A DNA stretch of 64,000 nucleotides from Fulvivirga ligni (GCF_021389935.1 NZ_CP089979.1:4941001-5005000), one strand, 5' to 3'; shown: positions 31,581 through 41,226, numbered from the stretch's first letter. The notes: generated by a model from the letters alone, not told the origin. A program made the numbers and translations.

Positions 31581-32222
31581 CTACTTAGATTCCCAAACCT
31601 GCAGCTGATTAGAGATTCCTCCATCATGCTCCTGGATGTAAACGTAGAAGGGAAAGAGCAGCTGGGTATCGGCAAGGTTTGCTCGGAGATTTATCTCTTC
31701 TACTAGCGATTCGAAAATGGCATATGCTTTTAATGAGCACAACTCTCTTAATGCATCATTCTCCATTTCTATGCTACAGTCTTCTATTTCCTCCTCATAT
31801 ACTACGTCCTCACAGATTTCGCTGTAATTGATGATTTCCAAAGGCCCCATTGGCCCCATTATTTCATTGTTTATTCTATTGTTTAAGGATAATTCGGTGG
31901 GCATCATGGCCTTGGCATCCAGTGAACCATAGGTGCTGAAGCTAATTTCTCCGAAAGAAGTATTGAAGAAAAACACCATGGCCTGAGCTGGCTCTTTGCC
32001 TTTCATTAACTCCACCATGCGATCCAGTTCCTCCAGGAATTCATCCTTCCCTGTATCACTTAGCTGCATCATCTCCACCACCTCTACCATCCTTCTCAGA
32101 TGGGTTCTCACTGCTTCATTTTCATCATCATCGCCCTCAGAATAGGTTTCGATTTCAGATAAGAATTTTGATTTTGCCTGTGTGTATGTTTGATTACAGC
32201 TTAACATTTCTATGCTTTTCAT
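31581..32222 (-). CDS. acidic cytoplasmic protein of unknown function
   Basis: The 213-residue product is strongly acidic and helical, has no signal, and contains many Glu/Asp pairs (YSEGDDDENEAVRTHLRRMVEVVEMMQLSDTGKDEFLEELDRMVELMKG, then EICEDVVYEEEIEDCSIEMENDALRELCSLKAYAIFESLVEEINLRA). I do not recognise a family. It is 44 nt downstream of the YARHG gene. Confidence 0.65.
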   Translation of the reverse strand: MKSIEMLSCNQTYTQAKSKFLSEIETYSEGDDDENEAVRTHLRRMVEVVEMMQLSDTGKDEFLEELDRMVELMKGKEPAQAMVFFFNTSFGEISFSTYGSLDAKAMMPTELSLNNRINNEIMGPMGPLEIINYSEICEDVVYEEEIEDCSIEMENDALRELCSLKAYAIFESLVEEINLRANLADTQLLFPFYVYIQEHDGGISNQLQVWESK

Positions 32223-32266
32223 TAGAACAAGATAATTGAATATGATATTTTAAAACTTACCACCAC

Positions 32267-33004
32267 TTAACCAGCTACCACAACCCTTAAAAACCTTAAT
32301 TTATTATTAGAAAATATGAGCTCCACTACCTGAGTACTTTCGCCCTCTGAATAATATTCACTAGGATACTCAAAAGCCTCCTCACCGTCCATAACTGACG
32401 AATGTGCCATAGGTACAGAGACGCTGAAACTTAATTTCTTCCCCATAATATACATTTTTCTTTCACTGATATAGTCTCCATTATCTACAGTTACGCTGTA
32501 TAAAGATTGGCCTTTAAACCATGACAGATTTGAAACATCTAGACCACTAAAAACATCTTTCAAAATGGACAAGGCTCCGTCATACTGAGCAGGATCAGAA
32601 AGCACGGTTTTAAGATAGGCAGCATCATTATTTTTAATGGCCGATTGGAATTTCCTCAACTCATTTTCCAACTGCTTTCTTTGCGCTTTTATCTCAGTTT
32701 CCCGCTCCTTAAATAACTCCACATTGTGCTTCTCGTGTAGATTTAAATTATCTGCAGAGAATGTGGCAGCCCCCGGAGTATACCAATCAAATCTGGAAAA
32801 ATGCTCATCAAGTCTTTGGTTTTGAAACTGATAATGATGGCGCGCAAATATCTCATTTCTCAACAGCTGTATCTCGTAAAGTTGATTATTAGTCAGATCA
32901 CTGGTTGAATAGGATTTCTGATCACACAAGGAGCAGTCTTCCAATTTTTGGGAAAATACACCTTGAGACAGTATTATGAAGTATATAGCTAAGAGCTTTT
33001 TCAT
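32267..33004 (-). CDS. YARHG-domain secreted protein
   Basis: The 245-residue product has a signal peptide (MKKLLAIYFIILSQGVFS). The YARHG domain (about residues 36-90) shows NNQLYEIQLLRNEIFARHHYQFQNQRLDEHFSRFDWYTP. After a charged helix (ELFKERETEIKAQRKQLENELRKFQSAI) comes a beta-rich domain. YARHG is an extracellular domain of unknown function, thought to bind peptidoglycan or matrix components. Confidence 0.83.
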   Translation of the reverse strand: MKKLLAIYFIILSQGVFSQKLEDCSLCDQKSYSTSDLTNNQLYEIQLLRNEIFARHHYQFQNQRLDEHFSRFDWYTPGAATFSADNLNLHEKHNVELFKERETEIKAQRKQLENELRKFQSAIKNNDAAYLKTVLSDPAQYDGALSILKDVFSGLDVSNLSWFKGQSLYSVTVDNGDYISERKMYIMGKKLSFSVSVPMAHSSVMDGEEAFEYPSEYYSEGESTQVVELIFSNNKLRFLRVVVAG

Positions 33005-33046
33005 TTATTAAATATTCTTTTCTGTTTTTTTAATACTGAGCAGCTC

Positions 33047-33268
33047 TTATTCTGAACTATCTTTTTTGAACTCTGATGAAATCAATTTTATAAACTTGTA
33101 TAAGAAAAAGCACCACACTAGCCAACCTACCACTATCCCCACATTGATAAGAAGCTTGTATTGAGAAGGGTAATTCCAATATTCTTCAATAAGACCAATA
33201 CCGATCAACGGCCAAAGAAAAAATACTGCCCACAACTTACCCTTCCAGGATCCGGTAACGTCTAGCAT
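33047..33268 (-). CDS. small membrane protein of unknown function
   Basis: The 73-residue protein has two hydrophobic helices (about 10-26 and 38-58) joined by GLIEEYWNYPSQYKLLINVG, and a short charged tail (SSEFKKDSSE). No family is recognised. It sits between the YARHG gene and a PH-like membrane protein in the same direction. Confidence 0.6.
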   Translation of the reverse strand: MLDVTGSWKGKLWAVFFLWPLIGIGLIEEYWNYPSQYKLLINVGIVVGWLVWCFFLYKFIKLISSEFKKDSSE

Positions 33269-33307
33269 GATAATATGAATAGCTAAGATTTGAGATTATA
33301 ATGGAAA

Positions 33308-33754
33308 TTATCCTCCTACCACAGGAATTTGCTTAAACTCAGCAGTGCCCCTTAAGAATTGTTTTAGTTCAATGGAACGAGCAGCGGTAGTTCTATAATT
33401 GATGTATTTGGTTCCCTTGACCAACTCAAATTGCAGCTCATAGTTACCAAGTTTAATTTGCTCAATATCAGCCCATTTTAATTTAACGGCAGGCTTCCAA
33501 AAGCTGGTCTTAATTTCAAGGGTATCATCAGTAGAAATGATTTTTGCAGAATACTTGGACTTCACAGAATATCCCATAAAAGCATAGGCTACATAACCAG
33601 CACTAATTATTAGCATGGCTAATCCAAAAGCAATTCTTAAATCCTGAAGATCAGAACCTCCTATAATCAACAAAATGCTATTGAATACGAATATAATGGA
33701 TAGAGCAACCCAGGACTTTCTGGTTTGTCCTTCTAAAATTATAGATTTATTCAT
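33308..33754 (-). CDS. membrane protein with PH-like domain
   Basis: The 148-residue protein has two N-terminal helices (about 14-31 and 39-60), then KYSAKIISTDDTLEIKTSFWKPAVKLKWADIEQIKLGNYELQFELVKGTKYINYRT, a beta-rich unit like bacterial PH domains. Its layout matches the cassette 7 protein at 15254 (two helices then PH), although the sequences are not close. Confidence 0.65.
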   Translation of the reverse strand: MNKSIILEGQTRKSWVALSIIFVFNSILLIIGGSDLQDLRIAFGLAMLIISAGYVAYAFMGYSVKSKYSAKIISTDDTLEIKTSFWKPAVKLKWADIEQIKLGNYELQFELVKGTKYINYRTTAARSIELKQFLRGTAEFKQIPVVGG

Positions 33755-33922
33755 AATTTCCGCATTAAAACCTTTAAGAGTCCTAAAACCTGATTATCAG
33801 GCCTCTGCCTCCGTAATTTAATAATTTTCAGAAATTTTATACTAATTGAGGATATTTTTTTGTCCTGGATGGCAGGTTTGCCTCGCAGTAGGATTTGATA
33901 CTTAGCCTATCGAAACTGACAA

Positions 33923-34351
33923 CTAAATACCTAATGTAATTTGATCTTTTACTTTATGGTATCTCAAAGATGCCTTGATGCACTCTTTTAACTCTTCAAC
34001 GGGGAGCTCTTGATTGAGATCGAAAACCACAGCTCTGTTACCTTCATACTTGAGCAAATCTCCAAAAACACTTCTGAATGTATTCACCAATCTGCTGGTA
34101 CACTGGAAGTACATGGCATATTGGTCTGGTGTTTTCTGCTTCCAGTCCATGCGTAGGGTGCTTCCGTTTTTAGTAATAAAACTTGGCTCACCCCATTTTA
34201 ATGTAATCTCCAGAGCAGCCACGTCATCCATTTTACGAGCCGTATCTATGACCAGATTCCTGAGAAATAACATTCTCTCTTTCACCTGCGATGGATAATT
34301 GTCATATTCCACGTCGGCTCTGGGATCAATTTTCAGCTTTAGCTCATCCAT
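33923..34351 (-). CDS. DUF1801 protein (YdhG-like)
   Basis: The 142-residue single DUF1801 domain has MLFLRNLVIDTARKMDDVAALEITLKWGEPSFITKNGSTLRMDWK and the tail VEELKECIKASLRYHKVKDQITLGI. The frataxin-like fold of this family has been linked to iron handling, but no biochemical role is established here. It is the fourth gene of the YdeI/DUF1801 type in the window; the genes are not in one operon. Confidence 0.82.
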   Translation of the reverse strand: MDELKLKIDPRADVEYDNYPSQVKERMLFLRNLVIDTARKMDDVAALEITLKWGEPSFITKNGSTLRMDWKQKTPDQYAMYFQCTSRLVNTFRSVFGDLLKYEGNRAVVFDLNQELPVEELKECIKASLRYHKVKDQITLGI

Positions 34352-34424
34352 ATTAAATTAGTTAATGAAATATAAAGCTATAGTGAGACACTGTCAAACC
34401 TATGTCAGGGGTTGTAAGATTTTT

Positions 34425-35018
34425 TTACTTGCAGTAATTATATCTTCTTACCATTTCCTTCAGGTCCCTTCTCCTTAATTCCCTTGCTTCTATAGCATCT
34501 ACAAGCTCTGGGCAATCTTTAAAATATGTCATTAAGTCACCTCTAAAAGTAAAAAAAGGGACAAAAAACAATTCATCCTCGTCTACCTTTTTCAAATAGA
34601 AATTTTCACTAGACGTTGTATAGGTGCTAGATGGCATTCCTGGGGCTCCAACTACTACGTTATGATTTTTAACTATTCGTTCATAAAGATTTACTTTCCT
34701 CCCCTCAATTAGAATGCGGTAGAACTTTTTATCAGCGGATATGAAGTTTGAACCAAAGTAGCCAAATCCCAAAATTTTGCCTGGAAAGAAATTAGCTTTC
34801 GAACCGTCTTTATAAACAAAATTAACCACGTCATAAATCTTGGCATCATTCACCAAACTTGTCTTGATTAAGCCTTTGACTTTCGTCGAATCTAAATTAA
34901 TGATGTAGCCCTCTCTGTATTTAATCTTTGTTTTAAGTTTTTTATATTTTTCAGATTCCTGTCCGTATCCTAAACCCGAAATAATTAAGAAAAGAGAGAG
35001 AAGTATTAACTTTTGCAT
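34425..35018 (-). CDS. secreted protein of unknown function
   Basis: The 197-residue product has a signal peptide (MQKLILLSLFLIISGLGYG), then SEKYKKLKTKIKYREGYIINLDSTKVKGLIKTSLVNDAKIYDVVNFVYKDGSKANFFPGKILGFGYFGSNFIS, a beta-strand-rich pattern common in Bacteroidota periplasmic proteins. It ends in a basic helix (IEARELRRRDLKEMVRRYNYCK). No function is assigned. Confidence 0.65.
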   Translation of the reverse strand: MQKLILLSLFLIISGLGYGQESEKYKKLKTKIKYREGYIINLDSTKVKGLIKTSLVNDAKIYDVVNFVYKDGSKANFFPGKILGFGYFGSNFISADKKFYRILIEGRKVNLYERIVKNHNVVVGAPGMPSSTYTTSSENFYLKKVDEDELFFVPFFTFRGDLMTYFKDCPELVDAIEARELRRRDLKEMVRRYNYCK

Positions 35019-35125
35019 TCTTACTACAAATTATAAATTAAGCCTAAATAACAGCGGCGCAATATAGTAATTTAAATATTGAGCATCATACAACTCGTAC
35101 TTATATGCTTCTGAATTGCTTCAAC

Positions 35126-36205
35126 TTACTCTTTATCAATTGCCTCCTCGCCATCACTCTCAGGCTTTAATGGCAGAAATTCAAGATTCCATATAGACTC
35201 TGCTTTTCTTCCTATTATCCAGAATGAGGCTGCCAAAATGATGAAGAACATTGCCTTATGCATGGAGTCCCAGAAGTATTCAAAAAACTTGGTGTATAGA
35301 TTAATAAAGAGAAAAGTTATACCAAAGCTTCTGGAGGTATAGTCATCGTATTTTAGTCCATAAACTATGGCCAGCACAGCCACAGCGGCAAATATTAATC
35401 CCCAGTGAAACAGCTCAATTTGCTTCACATCATACCAGGAACTTATATCTCCATAGTTTCCAAATATTGAAAGAATCCATAAGGAAATGAACAAGTTGAG
35501 TAGACCCAGAATATAGGTTGATTTATAGAAATAGAATGTCTTCTGATTATACTTGAACAGAAAGCTAACACCAATTAAAATGGCTCCGAACACTACGAAT
35601 CTCAGCGGGTAGTTCATACCTAGAAAGTAAGCACCCCAGCCAGATATATAGCCTGTTTCTGCTCCAAACCAGCTGCCGAATGATAATAGGGCAAATATCC
35701 AAACCAATGTGGAAGGAAACCAAATAGCCAAGCCAGCAAATATTATTGTGGACAATAAAAACAATAATGAATAATGGCCGCTACCTGTATCTATGGCTTC
35801 ACCCAAATAGCCTATGGCTACAGAAGTAAATAATGCTCCGGCCAGAAATAATGCTTCATTACTCATGGTCTTTAGTGGCATGGTTTTTCTCCTCTTCAAG
35901 CCAAGATAAAAGGCTCCCGCTGCTAGTAATGAAAATAAGATACAAGCGCCTACATCAAAACTGGTGAAGAACTTTTCAATCAGCTCTATCACAATGCCAT
36001 CTGCCATAATGGATACCACTGATATCACCCCGCAGATCACTGCTATCCAAAAAGAATATGTAGCAAGACCTTTCCAATCGAATGGCCTTATAGAATAGCT
36101 ATTTTTTAGTTTTTCGGCTTCATCTGGAGTAATCACTGAGTTTTGTTCCCATTCGTCAATGGTATCAGTAAGGAAATCTCCTTGTTTCTTATTCAACTTC
36201 ATCAT
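35126..36205 (-). CDS. DUF2157 multi-pass membrane protein
   Basis: The 359-residue protein begins with the cytoplasmic domain typical of DUF2157 (FLTDTIDEWEQNSVITPDEAEKLKNSYSIRPFDWKGLATYSFWIAVICGVISVVSI) and has about ten membrane segments after it. Conserved-looking blocks are YLGEAIDTGSGHYSLLFLLSTIIFAGLAIWF and SRSFGITFLFINLYTKFFEYFWDSMHKAMFFIILAASFW. A transport role is possible but unproven. Confidence 0.83.
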   Translation of the reverse strand: MMKLNKKQGDFLTDTIDEWEQNSVITPDEAEKLKNSYSIRPFDWKGLATYSFWIAVICGVISVVSIMADGIVIELIEKFFTSFDVGACILFSLLAAGAFYLGLKRRKTMPLKTMSNEALFLAGALFTSVAIGYLGEAIDTGSGHYSLLFLLSTIIFAGLAIWFPSTLVWIFALLSFGSWFGAETGYISGWGAYFLGMNYPLRFVVFGAILIGVSFLFKYNQKTFYFYKSTYILGLLNLFISLWILSIFGNYGDISSWYDVKQIELFHWGLIFAAVAVLAIVYGLKYDDYTSRSFGITFLFINLYTKFFEYFWDSMHKAMFFIILAASFWIIGRKAESIWNLEFLPLKPESDGEEAIDKE

Positions 36206-36291
36206 CGCTGTAAATTTTTAAATTACACCATGTATACTACTAGGGTAGGCTGAAGTAATAAATATTTTATAAAAGATATAAATTCGACCTT

Positions 36292-36774
36292 CTAGAGGCT
36301 AGTAATCCGCTTAAAAATGAAACCCTCAGATCGGTATATAATGACTAAAACGTCAGATTCTGGCCGCCTATATATTTCGGGCTTACTCCGTAATTCCCAG
36401 GCTTGACCACGCTCCTCTACAAGAGTTTGTGTCCATTGTAAATCATAATTATCAGATGGCATTTCAACAAATCCCTGGGTCCATTGATCAATTTTAGCTG
36501 GCTGTACTTTTACGGCTAATTTATATTCATAAGAAGATGCACCTGGCAATGAAGTCCTGCTGTTTGTAAAACCGTTTGCATTGAAGAGGTCAAACTCAGC
36601 ATCCTGAAAATCACTTGATGAAACTATGACCTCTTTTAAAACCTTTATTCGCTCTTCTCTACTATCATAATCTGCACTCTGTAACTTGGTAGGGTTGTCA
36701 TCTCCACAGCCCCACATCAACAGGAGAACTACAAAGCTGATGATCAACGATTTACCTTTACACCCAAATACCAT
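36292..36774 (-). CDS. lipoprotein of unknown function
   Basis: I chose ATG 36774 because it starts a lipoprotein signal, MVFGCKGKSLIISFVVLLLMWGC, and overlaps the aminopeptidase stop by 17 nt. A longer frame upstream to 36891 would run through the aminopeptidase gene. The 160-residue product has an alpha-beta domain with YKLAVKVQPAKIDQWTQGFVEMPSDNYDLQWTQTLV. I do not recognise a family. Confidence 0.65.
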   Translation of the reverse strand: MVFGCKGKSLIISFVVLLLMWGCGDDNPTKLQSADYDSREERIKVLKEVIVSSSDFQDAEFDLFNANGFTNSRTSLPGASSYEYKLAVKVQPAKIDQWTQGFVEMPSDNYDLQWTQTLVEERGQAWELRSKPEIYRRPESDVLVIIYRSEGFIFKRITSL

Positions 36775-37522
36775 TCGCCTGGGTAAGAATGATAGGATCA
36801 CCATCTGTAATAAGGATAGTATGTTCATGCTGAGTAACGTAACCACCCCTGTCACCAACCAGCGTCCAGCCATCTTTAGCCGTATCTGCATAGTTAGACC
36901 TTGTAGAAATAAAGGTTTCCACAGCCACTGTAGTGTTTTTCTTAAAACGCTCTCTGTTAGTTCTCACTCTATAATTCAGGATATCACTAGGCTCTTCATG
37001 TAAACTACGCCCAACGCCGTGGCCAGCCAAGTTTTTGATTACTTTAAAGCCTTTCTTTTTGGCTTCAGTTTCTATGAGATAACCCACATCACTTATCCTC
37101 ACTCCTTCTTTGATGCTATAAATGGCCTTCTTCAATATTTTACTGGAAGCATCTACCAATGGTTGATGGTTATGAAGATCTCTACCTAAAACAAAGGAAC
37201 CACCATTATCTGACCAAAAGCCATTAAGCTCAGCAGAAACGTCAATATTAACCAGATCTCCTTCTTTCAGGATTTTCTTAGTTGATGGCACACCGTGAGC
37301 AGCCGCCTTATTTACACTAATGCAAGTGTAACCCGGGAAACCATAAGTCTCAAAAGGAGCTGAATGTGCACCATATTGTTTCAAAATAGCGCCACCATAT
37401 TCATCTAATTCTTTGGTAGACATGCCTATTTCAGCATATTCTCTCATCAGCTTTAGTGTATTGGCTACCACTTCGCTGACACTTTTCATCCCCTCTAATT
37501 CTGACTCTTTGCTTATAGACAT
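36758..37522 (-). CDS. map: methionine aminopeptidase, type I
   Basis: The 254-residue pita-bread-fold enzyme has ligands in the usual order: NIDVSAELNGFWSDNGGSF (two Asp), GHGVGRSLHEEP (His), VAVETFIS (Glu) and QHEHTILIT (Glu). It removes the initiator methionine from nascent proteins in the cytoplasm. The second Asp lies in SDNGG instead of the usual GDTS, so this is a divergent branch, and the organism may have another main copy. It is followed by an overlapping lipoprotein gene. Confidence 0.9.
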   Translation of the reverse strand: MSISKESELEGMKSVSEVVANTLKLMREYAEIGMSTKELDEYGGAILKQYGAHSAPFETYGFPGYTCISVNKAAAHGVPSTKKILKEGDLVNIDVSAELNGFWSDNGGSFVLGRDLHNHQPLVDASSKILKKAIYSIKEGVRISDVGYLIETEAKKKGFKVIKNLAGHGVGRSLHEEPSDILNYRVRTNRERFKKNTTVAVETFISTRSNYADTAKDGWTLVGDRGGYVTQHEHTILITDGDPIILTQANGIWV

Positions 37523-37630
37523 GATGCTAATTTTCTTATTTGACTATAAAAATAGCAATTATTTGGGTGGTTTAGATGCCTTAATGAACTTTAGTGATGA
37601 TGGCTGATTAATAATTCTTCCATGGAATAT

Positions 37631-38224
37631 CTAATCCCACTGGGCACCCGTCTTCACTTCACCTTCTCTCCTATAGTGAACTAAGATTACTCCTGTGGTG
37701 GTCACTAGGCTTTCTACCAGCTTAAAGGCTGCTGGAAAAATTCCTTCACTAAAAAGCTTTTTGCCTGAACCAAATGTGAGTGGGTGGATTTTCAATCTCA
37801 TCTCGTCCACCAGATCATGAGCTAAAAGCAGGTGCACTAATTCACTGCTACCCCAAACATGAATGTCAGAACCTTCCGTAGACTTCACATTCTTAACATC
37901 TTCTACAGTCTGAATAAATTGAGTATTATTCCAGCTAGATTCGGTTCTGGTGTTTGAAAACACATACTTCATGCCTTGGTTTATTCCAGGCCAAAAGTCA
38001 GCATGATTTGGCCAATAGTCTTCCCAAATCTCAAAGGTTTTCCTCCCTAGTAAATACTCTGCGGGCTCCAGCTCCTTTCTTACAGTTTTATCATACAGTT
38101 CATCGCTGTAAGGCCTGGTCCAGCCACCAAACTTAAAACCGTTTGAAGTATCTTCTTCAGGACCACCTGGAGCCTGCATAACTCCGTCCAGAGTAATCAT
38201 GCTTAAAACTATTATTTTTCTCAT
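37631..38224 (-). CDS. dihydrofolate reductase-like protein (RibD C-terminal domain)
   Basis: The 197-residue protein begins MRKIIVLSMITLDGVMQAPGGPEEDTSNGFKFGGWTRPY and has YLLGRKTFEIWEDYWP, VWGSSELVHLLLAHDLVDEMRLKIHPLTFGSGKKLF, all typical of the stand-alone RibD_C/YyaP-like reductases that use NADPH. It is not the housekeeping FolA. Its true substrate is unknown. Confidence 0.85.
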   Translation of the reverse strand: MRKIIVLSMITLDGVMQAPGGPEEDTSNGFKFGGWTRPYSDELYDKTVRKELEPAEYLLGRKTFEIWEDYWPNHADFWPGINQGMKYVFSNTRTESSWNNTQFIQTVEDVKNVKSTEGSDIHVWGSSELVHLLLAHDLVDEMRLKIHPLTFGSGKKLFSEGIFPAAFKLVESLVTTTGVILVHYRREGEVKTGAQWD

Positions 38225-38341
38225 GGGTAGATTAGATTAATTAAATAGCAAAGATTGGTTTTTAAAAGCTCATGAAAGCTAACCAATAACGACAGCTTAA
38301 GGCCGCTATTGCGACAGCGGGTTAGTTGAACATGGTTTAGA

Positions 38342-38770
38342 TTATGCACTAATCTCAGAAACAATTACACATGAAATAAAGCAAAAAAGAGATATTCCTA
38401 CAATATTGAACGTAAGTAATTGTATCTCTAATCTGCCCTTTAAAATGAGCATCATGATAGACAAGGAAGCCGCAACAAGTGTAATTATAAAACCTCCCCA
38501 CTCATAGAAATAAGGGAGCAATAAAGACGGAGCAAAAAGAATGACCACTGACATCCATAGCATGATTGATATGGACCTTTGATACTTTCTATTTATTACA
38601 GAGCCTATTGCAAACAAAAGAAATGGAAGTAATAACAGAGTGCCAAATAAAATAAAGAACACGGCTATCCCTCCTTGTTTAAGGCTATAATTAGAAATGA
38701 TGATCATTTGCAGGATAATCGCAAAAATTTGAATATAGCCTAGTAATACATTAATCCTTTGTGCTTTCAT
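38342..38770 (-). CDS. small multi-pass membrane protein of unknown function
   Basis: The 142-residue protein has four hydrophobic helices (about 9-28, 34-55, 68-90 and 95-112, with more hydrophobic sequence to the end). It has no soluble domain or motif I recognise. It is unlinked to its neighbours. Confidence 0.6.
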   Translation of the reverse strand: MKAQRINVLLGYIQIFAIILQMIIISNYSLKQGGIAVFFILFGTLLLLPFLLFAIGSVINRKYQRSISIMLWMSVVILFAPSLLLPYFYEWGGFIITLVAASLSIMMLILKGRLEIQLLTFNIVGISLFCFISCVIVSEISA

Positions 38771-38859
38771 GTTTCAATTGTTTTTCCAACAAATGAAACA
38801 TGAAAGCACATTTATCTTCATTTACATATGTAAATAAAACAACATCAGTGTTTTGTACC

Positions 38860-39369
38860 TTAAGATAATGATTTAAGAACCTTATCCAGATTATCCATGG
38901 TCATGGCATATCCTTCTTTAAATCCTTTTTCTATCATCATTTCCAGCACTTCTAAGGTGGCATATTTTATAGAGATTTTTACGGTAGTGATATCTCCATT
39001 ACCAATGAAGGTAAGATCATTTTCAGAACTGGGGATTCCGGAAATAATATTGCCATCTTTATCTGCAAAATTGGTGAGCATCTTATAATTGGAAGTAGGT
39101 GATATGGATGTGAACTCCTGGATAGACCAATGCTCCTGCCCATCAGGGCTCACCATGGCGTAAAGTCTACTGCCTCCTTCTTCAAAATTCATATGCTTAG
39201 TTTTAGCTACCCAAGGTGATGGTGCTCCCCACTGGTCCAGCAAGCGCTCCTCTGTAAAAGCGGCCCATACCAACGGTAAGCCAGCTGCAAATTCTCTGGT
39301 GATAAAAATAGTTCGACTGTCTTTGTCTACAGTAAAATCGAATTCCAGGTTAGTAATCATAATTTTCAA
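38860..39369 (-). CDS. SRPBCC (AHSA1-type) domain protein
   Basis: The 169-residue single domain has IFITREFAAGLPLVWAAFTEERLLDQWGAPSPWVAKTKHMNFEEGGSRLYAMVSPDGQEHWSIQEFTSI and a C-terminal helix MIEKGFKEGYAMTMDNLDKVLKSL. ATG 39360 is an alternative start. Unlike the 17443 gene it has no ArsR partner beside it, yet its upstream region holds a strong promoter overlapped by a palindrome, so a repressor encoded elsewhere is expected. Confidence 0.85.
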   Translation of the reverse strand: MKIMITNLEFDFTVDKDSRTIFITREFAAGLPLVWAAFTEERLLDQWGAPSPWVAKTKHMNFEEGGSRLYAMVSPDGQEHWSIQEFTSISPTSNYKMLTNFADKDGNIISGIPSSENDLTFIGNGDITTVKISIKYATLEVLEMMIEKGFKEGYAMTMDNLDKVLKSLS

Positions 39370-39409
39370 GATTAAAGGTTGTTAATGAGGCATCAATTAG
39401 AAACCATTC

Positions 39410-39445
39410 AGTTGCAAATATATATGCAACTTTTCGGTTTCACAA
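39410..39445 (-). promoter_or_regulatory. promoter with overlapping operator for the SRPBCC gene at 38860
   Basis: On the minus strand TTG (39445-39443), a 20-nt gap, and TATATTTG (39422-39415) form a textbook Bacteroidota promoter. A palindrome with AGTTGCA (39410-39416) and TGCAACT (39425-39431) covers the -7 box, which suits a repressor site. Confidence 0.7.
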
Positions 39446-39536
39446 TTTTTACTTTGGAATTTTATTCAATAATTAAAAAATGAATCTGAATAATCAGAGC
39501 GTTTTTTATCGTCTAATCCGAATTTATGCCTTACAA

Positions 39537-40664
39537 TTAGTCCTTGATACTGCACCTAAACTCCTCATCCACCCATACAGTGACCCCATGTTCAGCATCC
39601 CAACTGCAGCGAAAATGCATAGACAGGCTGTCTTCATCGTCAAGGTTGATTTCTTGCAGACATAAGTTTCTCTTCAGGAAATCATGGTAGCTCAGACTTT
39701 GATTATGTAATCGCTCTATTTCCACTTTTGCATATTCAAAGCGAACACCAGCGGCATATGCACCTCCATTACCGAAAGTGTAGCGCTCAAAAAATGACAA
39801 CAGGTTATTTTCAACTTTATCACTATTAGTAGCTACCTTTTCGAGTAAAGACACATTGCAATCATCATAGCAGGTGATTTCAGTCTCGGTATTATTGGTA
39901 TACGGGACTTCAAAATAGTCAAAAACATCATCATTCTTCTGCCAATCTTCCTGAGCATCAGGATCAGAGAAATTCTCAGGGTTATGCAAGTCATAATACA
40001 TATTCCAATCGGTACATATAAAAGACTCTACCGTTACAGTGTCATTTTCTGCCAACTGTTCTTTTAATACACTGAAGAACCTTGGGCTCTTCATGGTAAG
40101 ATTCTCTTTGAGATACTGAATCCTCAGACTCTCCTGTTTTTTAAATTCTATGAGATCAATAAGCTCATCAACCGCTATCTCTCTGCCTTGAATTTCAAAA
40201 CAATCTGTCATACCAGCGGCGTAACTGAAGGTTTTGTCTATTTGGGTAGCGTAGGCTAACATCATGAATTGCCGATTGAAAAACGAGGAGTAAAGTGGGT
40301 CAACCACGCTTACCAGCTGCAGCATGTGCTCTTCAGAAAGGATAATCCAGAATATTTTAAAGTGGTAATTATCATCATCCCAATTATAACTATACACTTT
40401 GCAATCACTAATGGCAGTAGGCAGATCATAGCCCTTTGCTCTATCATTATGAAACTTATTCGTGGCTATTTCTCGATAGGCTTCAGAGATCTCGGAGATA
40501 TCACAAACGTAATTCTGAACATTTTCTATGCTTGCCATATACGCTGCTCTCACGTGATCTCCGGGACATAAAGGTTCAGTTTTAGTGAGTGCTAACCGCT
40601 GGTTTTTATCAGTAATATCAATTTCATAATAATGCGGTATATGCAGTGTTATGGGTTTATTCAT
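39537..40664 (-). CDS. DUF6985-like protein of unknown function
   Basis: The 375-residue cytoplasmic protein has two parts. The first (1-180) is unassigned, with a Trp-rich stretch (YSYNWDDDNYHFKIFWIILSEEHMLQLVSVVDPLY). The last (about 320-375) ends LNLDDEDSLSMHFRCSWDAEHGVTVWVDEEF-like sequence, as in DUF6985, which has been seen in polymorphic-toxin immunity-type proteins. No toxin gene is adjacent, so I do not infer a function. Confidence 0.6.
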   Translation of the reverse strand: MNKPITLHIPHYYEIDITDKNQRLALTKTEPLCPGDHVRAAYMASIENVQNYVCDISEISEAYREIATNKFHNDRAKGYDLPTAISDCKVYSYNWDDDNYHFKIFWIILSEEHMLQLVSVVDPLYSSFFNRQFMMLAYATQIDKTFSYAAGMTDCFEIQGREIAVDELIDLIEFKKQESLRIQYLKENLTMKSPRFFSVLKEQLAENDTVTVESFICTDWNMYYDLHNPENFSDPDAQEDWQKNDDVFDYFEVPYTNNTETEITCYDDCNVSLLEKVATNSDKVENNLLSFFERYTFGNGGAYAAGVRFEYAKVEIERLHNQSLSYHDFLKRNLCLQEINLDDEDSLSMHFRCSWDAEHGVTVWVDEEFRCSIKD

Positions 40665-40737
40665 AGATCGCTCAAAAAGTTATACACCTGGGTCTAATGA
40701 TAAATATTTTTCCTTTATCAATAGCTATAGCCTATTT

Positions 40738-41139
40738 TCAAGATTTAAAAGCATTAGTAACTAGCTCGGTATCCATATATTCGTTGATCTGATAGAGCTT
40801 CCCATCTCTTAAAAGACAAACCCAACAGTACTTATTTTTATAAGAGTTCTCGGTGACCGTTTCGTTTTGTCCAGACATCTCCACTACCACGTAATCACCA
40901 TCTGCAATGATATTATGAACCTCTACTTTATATGGTTTCTTTATGGTATCCCTAACATTTTTCCATAGCTCGCCTAGCACCTGTGCCTTACCAACGAAAG
41001 ACTTAGACCACTGCCCCGAGCCCATCCAATTCCATGTCATCTCTTCCGCCATTATATCTAAAAGTGACTCGTCATTCCCTTGAGATAGCTCAGAGAATAC
41101 ATGAGTCATAAGTTGTTTATTTTGATTAGAAGAAGCCAT
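40738..41139 (-). CDS. SnoaL/NTF2-like protein
   Basis: The 133-residue protein has the NTF2-like pattern FSELSQGNDESLLDIMAEEMTWNWMGSGQWSKSFVGKAQVLGELWKNVRD...VVVEMSGQNETVTENSYKNKYCWVCLLRDGKLYQINEYMDTEL. Such cone-shaped pockets bind small hydrophobic molecules or catalyse cyclase or isomerase reactions. Its ligand is unknown. Confidence 0.82.
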   Translation of the reverse strand: MASSNQNKQLMTHVFSELSQGNDESLLDIMAEEMTWNWMGSGQWSKSFVGKAQVLGELWKNVRDTIKKPYKVEVHNIIADGDYVVVEMSGQNETVTENSYKNKYCWVCLLRDGKLYQINEYMDTELVTNAFKS

Positions 41140-41226
41140 AAACTGAAAATAATGGATGTTTAGGATAATCGATAATGTTTAAAAAAATAGAATAAAGACC
41201 CCCGACTTATCATTCAGTCACCAGTA

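Noticed and set aside
36775-36891. Longer start for the lipoprotein at 36292
   Set aside because: It would run through the methionine aminopeptidase coding region and place a lipoprotein signal far inside the protein.
39537-40664. Immunity protein of a polymorphic toxin
   Set aside because: The C-terminal resemblance to DUF6985 is weak and no toxin gene is adjacent.
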